64,000 nt of DNA from Catenaria anguillulae PL171. Taxonomy: Eukaryota; Blastocladiomycota; Blastocladiomycetes; Blastocladiales; Catenariaceae. A program made the translations under genes and the position numbers. The stretch spans positions 558,001-622,000 of the forward strand of contig MCFL01000001.1 of assembly GCA_002102555.1 (NCBI GenBank), in the 5' to 3' direction. Positions 57,446 through 64,000 of this stretch are shown here, in pieces. The notes beneath the pieces were generated by a model. The model made no database searches, was not told the origin of the DNA, and saw only the letters and a program-made list of their open reading frames with translations. Every line of letters begins with the position of its first letter. Position 1 is the first letter of the stretch.

Positions 57446-58228
57446 TTAATATCCGCTATACACCTCTGCCCTCTTGCCTGTCAATGCATACAGGACCCTT
57501 CCGACGTCTCCCTTATCATACAAGTACATTGGCCCGTGCTTGCCCTGTGCAACCTCACACCGCATACAGCTCCTCACAATCGACAAGGGAATTCCAAGCT
57601 TGACCACGGCCGTCTGCGTCATCTGACTTCCATATGCATGATCAATCTGAGTCCCACGCACTCGCTCGGCTTTCATCCGGTCGACCCGGCAAGACAAGCA
57701 CATGACTTGGTTTTTCGAGCGCCACAGCTTCATGTATCCGGCGGGCGCACCGGCCGGCTCGCCACACTGGCACTTTTCACAATACTGGGCGTACTTTGAC
57801 GCGAGTAAGGTCGCAACGGGTTGGTTTTGGGAGCCGTTCGCGTTCGCGTTGAAACGTGATTGCAGCCGGTATTTGCGACCGAGCGGGGACAAGAGCCGGT
57901 CGAGCGGCGATGGCGCACAGTGAATCATGGCACGCCACGTCTGGCACACGGCCCCGCAAATGAGCAGCTGCCCGAGACCAACCTTGACAAGCACCCGCTC
58001 AAAGATCTGCATCCAGATTTCCGTGGGCAGGTCGGTTGGGGTGGCAGGTGGCGTGAGGTACTTTGGCAAGGGTTTCGGCGGCTTCTTGGGCGGTTTGGGA
58101 ACGGTTTGATTCGATTCCATGGGTGGGAACAAGATTGAGTCGGTTTGAATGCCTTGGGCAGTTGCTTGCGCCTTGGCTGCCGACCGCGTCAGACGGCGAC
58201 TTGGAGCAGGTGTGGTTCCAGACGACAT
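57446..58228 (-). CDS. F-box/Cys-knuckle family protein D
   Basis: Intact single exon, 260 residues. Basic leader (PSRRLTRSAAKAQA), Pro/Lys stretch (KPPKKPPKPLPKYL), F-box LPTEIWMQIFERVLVKVGLGQ and LLICGAVCQTWRAMIH, PSPLDRLLSPLGRKYRLQ, first Cys pair YCEKCQCGE followed by AGYMKLW, second VMCLSCRVDRM, then VVKLGIPLSIVRSCM and a C-terminal GPMYLYDKGDVGRVLYALTGK. The last block is nearly identical to that of paralogue C. Confidence 0.75.
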   Translation of the reverse strand: MSSGTTPAPSRRLTRSAAKAQATAQGIQTDSILFPPMESNQTVPKPPKKPPKPLPKYLTPPATPTDLPTEIWMQIFERVLVKVGLGQLLICGAVCQTWRAMIHCAPSPLDRLLSPLGRKYRLQSRFNANANGSQNQPVATLLASKYAQYCEKCQCGEPAGAPAGYMKLWRSKNQVMCLSCRVDRMKAERVRGTQIDHAYGSQMTQTAVVKLGIPLSIVRSCMRCEVAQGKHGPMYLYDKGDVGRVLYALTGKRAEVYSGY

Positions 58229-58906
58229 TGGGGCGATTTCATTGCAAAAGGTTTCGGCTGTTGTCGCAGCCTTGGGTGCCGAGTGGGCTGTGCTTGTTTT
58301 CTTGGGCGGCAGTTGGTGACGTTGGACTCAGAGCGGACGGAGTAGACAGGCTGGTTTTGTGTTGCAAGTGGAATGCATCACGTTTAAATACGTCGTTAGT
58401 TCTTCAGCTTCAGCCGATTAGGAGCACATGAGTGAGACACATCTGACTCCAATTCAAGAATGATTGCGAGACTGGTTTGGGCCAGTCAGACGCAACACGT
58501 CCAGGTTGTCAGTAGATCAGTGCTCTCTGGACTCTGGCACAACACAAATTAAAGGTGAACCTATGGCGAACTGGGTGAGCAAAAGTGACTGTATATGAAG
58601 TTGTAATGAATGCAGGCAAGACATGTGAAACAAATGCGATGACTGATGTGCGATCCAGCGGACAAGTGTGGCAAACAAGACATTGCCGGAAAAGGGCGCA
58701 CATGCGCCGAAGGTATGGAAGAAGACATCGATACAAGGTCGAAGATGGAGGGGGCAAACACTGGGCACAGTGCGTCGTGCCATGTGCGAGAGCTTCGCGT
58801 TGAGTAGGCGTCTGATGGGCCACAGTTTGCTGGAATGGTTGCAGCCTCGTACGAGCATTGCTTGGATTTGCATAGGCACAAGAGCGCAATGACGGAAAAG
58901 CGGGTC
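58229..58906. other. Intergenic region
   Basis: 678 bp between the F-box D start and the 3' end of the four-TM gene. No gene seen. Confidence 0.4.
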
Positions 58907-59696
58907 CTAGTACGACCGGGCCGCGGCCACGTACATGGCAATGTACATGACCTAGATAATTCAACGCCACCAAAATGTGAGAAACGTATCAAACAATGAA
59001 CGAAAACCGACGAAACACATACCCATCCAAGAAAACTAATCCACGACAAGCCGACAGCTGCTGACAAGCGCGAATACCGCGAGGTATCGTCCGAATCCAG
59101 GATGGTCGAGCAATTGAACATATCTTCGGGAACGTTGGGCGCAACCTTGCGCCAAGCATGAATGCTATTACATGTGGCACGGAACCCGGCGGTCGTGTTG
59201 ACGGCAAAAACTGCAAAACAAGCGGGCGATTCTCACGTCAGCCCATTGCCAGAGGAGAAATGAAAGAGGAATGAATGTGACTGAAACCTGACGTACTGAA
59301 TGTTGTCAGAGCCACGACCGCTCCGCATGCCGCAAAACTCCAAAACCACTTTTGCTGCACATTCGAATAAATGTTTGCTGCCATCTTGCCGCTGCGCTCG
59401 ACCCACATGTGGTACACAATGATGCCCACGGTGAATGCCAACATGGCCAAGCCCGAGTTGATGGACGTGCGGCATCCAGCGTCCTGCAAAAACGCCAGCG
59501 GCGTCTTGAACTTTTCTGGCGTCATGTACAACGTGCACACCTCAATCTTGTCAGTGAGGTTATACACGGCGTACGAGTTGAGTGCGACGAGCAGGGCCAT
59601 GGTTAAGGTGGCAACGGCTTGGCCGGAGAGCAGGATCAGCAGGATACGGCCAGAGTGCAGTGTGACATGGTAGTAGAGGGTGTCGAGGAAGGCCAT
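58907..59696 (-). CDS. Four-TM membrane protein (MARVEL/Sur7-like topology)
   Basis: Three exons on the minus strand: 59696-59297, 59210-59023, 58951-58907; 210 residues, intact. Four hydrophobic segments: LLILLSGQAVATLTMALLVA, SGLAMLAFTVGIIVYHMW, FWSFAACGAVVALTTF, and LSWISFLGWVMYIAMYVAAA, the last joined by splicing. The loop between TM3 and TM4 is long and contains two Cys (ATCNSIHAW, FNCSTILD), as expected for an extracellular loop. The topology resembles MARVEL, claudin or Sur7 proteins, but no diagnostic motif was found. Final exon is 45 nt. Confidence 0.6.
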
Positions 59697-60070
59697 GGTG
59701 CTGCGTTATGGGTTGCTGAATTGTGGTCGCAATGGCAATTGTTGCATGTGAGTGTGGCAATGTTGCATAGATAGTGACCGTTGGCCGATGAAATGTGGGT
59801 AGGTACATACGAGAGAGGGAGAGAATTGGGGACAGAGATTCCGATTCCTACAACGACAGGGTACACGTACCGCGTGAGACAAGCTTCCGCCGACGTCGAG
59901 TGGTGACGCGGCACGTGACAATGCGAGACATGTGGCGCTTCACTCTTTGCTGTGATCGCAATGTGATGCAGAGTCGGGCCCGGCGGGAATGCACATGTAT
60001 AGCTGTGTGAATGGTGTTAATATCCACGGAAGCCACACCAGCGAATCGCTCAGTGAATACATCCAAAAAA
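59697..60070. promoter_or_regulatory. Divergent intergenic region
   Basis: 374 bp between divergent genes; no gene seen. Confidence 0.35.
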
Positions 60071-60894
60071 ATGACCATGACCACCTCGGCTTCAGACTCA
60101 CCGGCAACGGTAACGGCTCCGTGCCCAAACCCCGGCGCACCCACATGTTCCGTGACCCAACTCGCCCCACTGCTCACAATTCCTGTTCATTCCGGTCCTG
60201 TCACCGCCCACATCACGGCTGCAGCCGCCCCACTCAACACCCTGATCGGCTGGTTCCATCTACCGCCATCCCTCGCACACGCTCCCGCCTCCTCTGCCCC
60301 CAAAACAACGATGACGACTTTGCCCCCGAGCTCGGGCCACTGCGCCTCCACGACCACGAATCCGCCGCACCTGCAAAATGGATCCTGCACGGACAACCTG
60401 CCCAGAACCCACCTCACGTCCACGCATGCTGTGCTCCAAAATCCCTCCTTCCCTCATCCTCCTCATGCGCGTCGGCTTCTTGTTCGCACGACCACAACGC
60501 GGACGACTTGATGGACGGCCCCTCATTCTACGACCTGATGCTTCGCCCCGCACACGCCCCACCCAATTGCGGGTACCTTGTGCGCAACGTGTTTCGGTAC
60601 CCGGGCGATAATCTTGTGCTGACGCGCGAGTACCCAGACTATGTGACGCGGGGTCCGACCACAACCCAGGCGGGTGCAAGCGTCAGGTTTGAGTTTGATT
60701 GTGCCGTAATGCACGATCAAATGGGGCTCGAAGACCATGGGGATAAGGTGGTTCGACCGCTTGCCGAGTTGGCTGACAAGGTTGGTGCTCACTGGGTGTG
60801 TTGCGAGGGCACGTTAGTTGTGGAACGTGTGCCGCTTGTGGCAAGGGTCGCGTCGGTGGTTGGTGTGAATCGTGGTGCGGTCAGGGAGGAGTAA
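60071..60894 (+). CDS. Hypothetical protein with one frame break
   Basis: Not recognised. Starting at ATG 60071, the first part (SDSPATVTAPCPNPGAP, LLTIPVHSGPVTAHI, LNTLIGWFHLPPS) shifts frame near 60300, where one A appears to be missing in CCCAAAACAACG, into NNDDDFAPELGPLRLHDHES. A His/Cys-rich segment (HVHACCAPK, CSHDHNADD) and then a compact region (GYLVRNVFRYPGDNLVLTREY, VRFEFDCAVMHDQ, GAHWVCCEGTLVVERV) follow. Total about 274 residues. No TM or signal peptide. Convergent with the HGSNAT-like gene. Confidence 0.5.
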
Positions 60895-61005
60895 GAGGAA
60901 CTTGTATAATATTCGATTGATGCGGTTGATGGGGTGTATGTACAGAAAGATAAATGGATTGAGCTATGAAATGACGGATGGCGGAAAGCAAACCAAGATG
61001 CGAGC

Positions 61006-61021
61006 GGGGGGGGGGGGGGGG
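61006..61021. repeat. Poly-G tract (16 nt)
   Basis: Uninterrupted run just 3' of the HGSNAT-like gene on the opposite strand (poly-C in its sense), in its presumed 3' UTR. Confidence 0.9.
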
Positions 61022-61031
61022 AATAAAGATA

Positions 61032-62681
61032 TCAAAACAAGCGCCACAAGCTCTCTGGCTCGGTTGCATGCTTGAACGCCGCATACCGCCGACATGCGAA
61101 AAACAAGCCAACCAACCCAAGCACCCACACGCCAAACATGCCGGCCAGTCCCAGGCCTTGCTCCACAACGCATTTGCGAATAAAAACACCTGTTGCAAAG
61201 TAGACCAGCACGTGTGCCAGGTAGAAAAACAGCGAACTTTGGCCGTACACGGTGAGCACCGTGGACACGTAGTATTTGGGCGCTGCCAGCACCGATTTCG
61301 GATTGTACGCGACCGCCAGGATGGCATGAATGCCCGCGAGCGTGCACAGCAAAAACGCGAGCGAGGGCGGATACTTGACCAGCGTAAAGAACCGAATCAG
61401 GGCGCCTGTTGCGGCGGTCCACGTGTCGGCCGCGGGCGTCATGTCGGATGATGGCGGAGGCGGGACTTGGATGTTACCCCACCCGCCGTGTGCGCGCAGG
61501 ACGAGGAAAGGAAACAGGCAGGCAAATGCAAACAGCCAGTTGATGCGCGTCAGTTGGTGCGTGGGCATGCCACGCGTGAGCACGGCGTATCCGATACCCC
61601 AGAGCGCTGGGCTCAGCCAGGGGAGCACCGGGTACATGACTTGAAGAATGCCGCGGGTTGTTGGGACAAATGTGAGCATCCAAGCGGCGGCCGAGGACGA
61701 GGCAAGCGCGGGTTCGGCAGAGTGGTAGTAAGAGACGACAGCTTCGGTTGCGAGCGAAAGGAGGATGGCAAAGACGGCAAGGCCCGCGCCCACTCGGTTT
61801 GGAGATACGCGTTCAGTCAGGTTGAGTACGGCGACCGCAATAGGAATGGTGGCCATGAAGTTGACGCCAAGCGCATACATGACACCGAGACTTAACCGCA
61901 CGCCGCTCAATTGCTTATCACTCGGGTTGGCACCCCGGAACATGATGCCGTCATTCAACACACTTGCAGCGAGTGCAACCAACACTCCGCCCCGCACCAC
62001 ACCATGCCTGACAATGCTGGCCGTGTTCCACCCCCGACTCACACGCGACCGTGCAAATAGCACGGCGCCCAGGCCCATGAGAAAGAAAAAGCCAGGCGCG
62101 GCCAAATGCGTGACAACGCGTGTGCCAAAGACTGAGAGCCGGTGGTCGTAGGTGGGAAGCGGCGAAAGCCAGTCTTCCTCTGCGCCGGGGCGCAATGGGT
62201 CGAGTGTGACGCTTGGGGAGAGGTACTTGCGGGCATGGTCCAGGGACATGAGAATGATGATGAGGCCACGCACGAGGTCGATGGCTGGAACGCGGGTCAG
62301 GCGTGGTGGAATAGTGGATGGAAGCGGGTTGGCATCTGTAAGTACAGGGGAGCCGGCGAGTTCTGATGAGGACAGCGCTTCTGGGTTATCGGCCAGGTGG
62401 CAGGGTATGGCAATGGTGTGGTGCAGGAGCAAGGGTGTTGATTCGGAATGGACGAGGCCAGGTGACGACTTGATGCCGACGGTGCTATGGGGTGTGGGAA
62501 CAGGGTGGGCGTGGTTGAGAGCATCGCCAAAGCTCCGAGACTTTGCTTTTGCCTTGCCGTTGCCGTTGCCGTTGCCGTTCCCGCCGTCTGGGGTCGTTGT
62601 CACGGGCACCAGAGTCGAGGCGGCCGCGTCCGTGGGCAAGTGGTGGGAAGGAGGTGAGGGCGGTGGGCTGTGAGCATCCAT
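61032..62681 (-). CDS. HGSNAT-like membrane acyltransferase (DUF1624 family)
   Basis: Intact single exon, 549 residues. The ATG at 62681 is the first real start in the frame. Residues 1-130 are low-complexity (Pro/Ser, GNGNGNGNGK). Then the family core: PAIDLVRGLIIILMSLDHARKYL with the His of heparan-alpha-glucosaminide N-acetyltransferase-like proteins, DHRLSVFGTRVVTHLAAPGF, FFLMGLGAVLFARSR, and eight to nine further TM segments (for example YALGVNFMATIPIAVAVLN, FFYLAHVLVYFATGVFI). Such proteins transfer acetyl groups across membranes; the fungal substrate is unknown. C-terminal FACRRYAAFKHATEPESLWR is typical. Confidence 0.8.
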   Translation of the reverse strand: MDAHSPPPSPPSHHLPTDAAASTLVPVTTTPDGGNGNGNGNGKAKAKSRSFGDALNHAHPVPTPHSTVGIKSSPGLVHSESTPLLLHHTIAIPCHLADNPEALSSSELAGSPVLTDANPLPSTIPPRLTRVPAIDLVRGLIIILMSLDHARKYLSPSVTLDPLRPGAEEDWLSPLPTYDHRLSVFGTRVVTHLAAPGFFFLMGLGAVLFARSRVSRGWNTASIVRHGVVRGGVLVALAASVLNDGIMFRGANPSDKQLSGVRLSLGVMYALGVNFMATIPIAVAVLNLTERVSPNRVGAGLAVFAILLSLATEAVVSYYHSAEPALASSSAAAWMLTFVPTTRGILQVMYPVLPWLSPALWGIGYAVLTRGMPTHQLTRINWLFAFACLFPFLVLRAHGGWGNIQVPPPPSSDMTPAADTWTAATGALIRFFTLVKYPPSLAFLLCTLAGIHAILAVAYNPKSVLAAPKYYVSTVLTVYGQSSLFFYLAHVLVYFATGVFIRKCVVEQGLGLAGMFGVWVLGLVGLFFACRRYAAFKHATEPESLWRLF

Positions 62682-62919
62682 GGCGATGTGTGGCGGATTG
62701 CGGCGAGTTCGTGGTGTTGCTTTGGAACGAGGCACTCGTTGCAATTACTGTATGCGTCGGTATAACCGCAATGGCTGTGGTCCCTGCGCAAACCCTGACG
62801 CGCGAAAACTCTGGTCGTGTCGGCATTGCTACATGGCCGTGAATGGAGTGAATGGTTGTTGTATGGATACAGCAAATTACACAGACATTGCGACAAGCTC
62901 ACATCGCCGACGCCGACGC

Positions 62920-63989
62920 TCACTCCACCTTGACCCGCCGCTGCTCCTCCTCTCCCAAAACCACATAAGGCACCCACCCGCCCCACCACTTTACCTCCAC
63001 CTTTCTCGCCATCTTCTCGTCCCGCAACGCCACCGCGTTTGCCCGCACTGCCACCATGTACGTGACACTGACATAGGTCGCAAACCCAGTTCCGAAATGC
63101 CACCATCCGTGGAACTCAAACACCACCCTGAGCGGCCACCCGAGTTGCTCCTTAATGGGCACCAGGTGCGAATAGCACAGCAAGTTGTCTGCCACCCAAA
63201 AGCACGTGGCCGTCACGTAACTCGTCAACGACAACAAAAACATGGACCGGCCTTGCTTTTGGCTCACCAGACCTGCTTCCGCACTTTGACTGGCCGAGGC
63301 CGAGGGAAAGTAGCGCAAGTTCCAAATGGCCAGTCCTGTAATCAGCACCACCTCAAGGGTGTACGCGTACTGGAAAAACTCGGGGATCCGGTTCGTGATG
63401 TACATGCCCGTGGTAATGGACGGATATAAGACAAGTGCCAGCGCCGCCCAAGTGGGCGGGCGAGACCGTGCAGGCGTGATGCAGCAGTAAATGAACATGG
63501 CCGATCCAATGAGCATGGGCACCTCGTCGAGCAGCTGCATGTGGTATTGGAGCGATCCGTGGAACAGGGCAGAGCCCAGGCCCACAATGAAGAGCGCCGC
63601 GTACGACAGCTGGAAGCGCCGGTCGTACGAGTACCGGAACGAGTTGTACAGGCCAAAGGCCGCAAACAGCATGTAGTAGATGTTGGTCAAGGTGCTATGT
63701 ATCAATGTCAAAACGAATTGGTGAGTGCCCAATGCCAAAGAGCACGGTCACGGTGTGAGTTGGTCCACGACGTACTTGAAGAACTCGGCAATGAACCAGA
63801 CGATTTCAAAGTTGCCCTCGCACCAGTCGACTAGGGAGGCTGCGTTGGTGGCCCAGCATGTGAGACATGACGGTTTGGCAGGGGGGGGGGGGGGGGGCGG
63901 CCGCCCACAGTGAGACATTGGGGTCACATACTGATCTCCCATGAGTAATGACTGGTGCTGAGATTCTGATTGTCGTGCCGAGGTTGCAT
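62920..63989 (-). CDS. Alkaline ceramidase (Ypc1/Ydc1/ACER)
   Basis: Hydrolyses ceramide to sphingoid base and fatty acid in the ER/Golgi membrane. Three exons on the minus strand: 63989-63932, 63839-63776, 63694-62920; 298 residues. The N-terminal SHYSWEITSLVDWCEGNF, joined across intron 1, matches the Ca-binding DWCExN motif of the family. Then FFNTLTNIYYMLFAAFGLY, the catalytic-core GSALFHGSLQYHMQLLDEVPM, several TM segments, and FEFHGWWHFGTGFATY carrying the zinc-site His residues. A 17-bp G run (63881-63897) lies inside intron 1; an unspliced model would wrongly place it in the coding region. Confidence 0.9.
63881..63897. repeat. Poly-G tract (17 nt) in ceramidase intron 1
   Basis: Uninterrupted homopolymer, poly-C in the sense of the gene, between the donor at 63931 and acceptor at 63840. 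Confidence 0.9.
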
Positions 63990-64000
63990 GGTACGAAACT

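Noticed and set aside
57446-58228. F-box D as a nucleic-acid zinc-finger transcription factor
   Set aside because: Only CxxC pairs within an F-box family context; no DNA-binding finger spacing.
63748-63942. Ceramidase N-terminus encoded through the poly-C run
   Set aside because: Splicing 63931 to 63840 gives SWEITSLVDWCEGN, which fits the family; the poly-Pro reading does not.
1-64000. tRNA or rRNA genes
   Set aside because: GGTTC-type B-box sequences seen (for example near 5461 and 48805) lack a matching A box and cloverleaf; none could be supported by eye.

Overview
The window is nuclear DNA of a fungus, most likely a zoosporic (flagellated) early-diverging lineage such as Blastocladiomycota or a chytrid; that placement is inference. 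Fungal evidence: genes for Mrp51 (fungal mitoribosome), Ump1, Qcr10, Atx1, Rib1, a Dnf-type flippase and alpha-SNAP, short introns (43 to about 200 nt) and dense genes on both strands. Evidence for a flagellum: an intact IFT27 small GTPase gene. A methionine synthase reductase-like gene suggests the cobalamin-dependent methionine synthase, kept by zoosporic fungi and lost in most Dikarya.

Layout. 0-13.5 kb: PRPP synthase (5' end outside the window), an Hsp70 without the EEVD tail, a poly-Asn protein, a 2.4 kb gene-poor stretch with a repeated exon-like motif, GTP cyclohydrolase II, a HAD phosphatase, the Atx1 copper chaperone and Ump1. 13.7-26.2 kb: a long P4-ATPase, a PSI-domain membrane protein, a two-TM protein, a short-chain dehydrogenase and a small coiled-coil protein. 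26.5-35 kb: a membrane-anchored phytase-like protein with EGF-like modules, a decayed and an intact copy of MRP51, and two F-box/Cys-rich paralogues. 35.8-49.2 kb: an EEP nuclease, RPA43, SEC17, QCR10, a Ser-rich surface protein, the methionine synthase reductase, DNAJC17, a third F-box paralogue and IFT27. 50-64 kb: a ParB-like protein, an MFS transporter, two related small membrane proteins, a fourth F-box paralogue, a four-TM protein, an unknown, an HGSNAT-like acyltransferase and an alkaline ceramidase.

Main observations. (1) In about 59 introns resolved by frame and homology, donor position +4 is C in roughly 41 and A in only 2 (consensus GTNCGT), and two PRPP synthase introns use GC-AG with GCACG donors. 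(2) Four members of one F-box plus zinc-knuckle family lie in 25 kb. (3) MRP51 is duplicated, with a near-identical 203 bp tract in an otherwise diverged copy whose C-terminus is replaced by a membrane segment. (4) At least nine genes carry one-base frameshifts, nearly all explained by loss of one base from a short homopolymer, which suggests consensus errors, although clusters at 17-19 kb and 28-34 kb could be real decay. All exon coordinates were derived by hand from frame, splice signals and protein-family knowledge.
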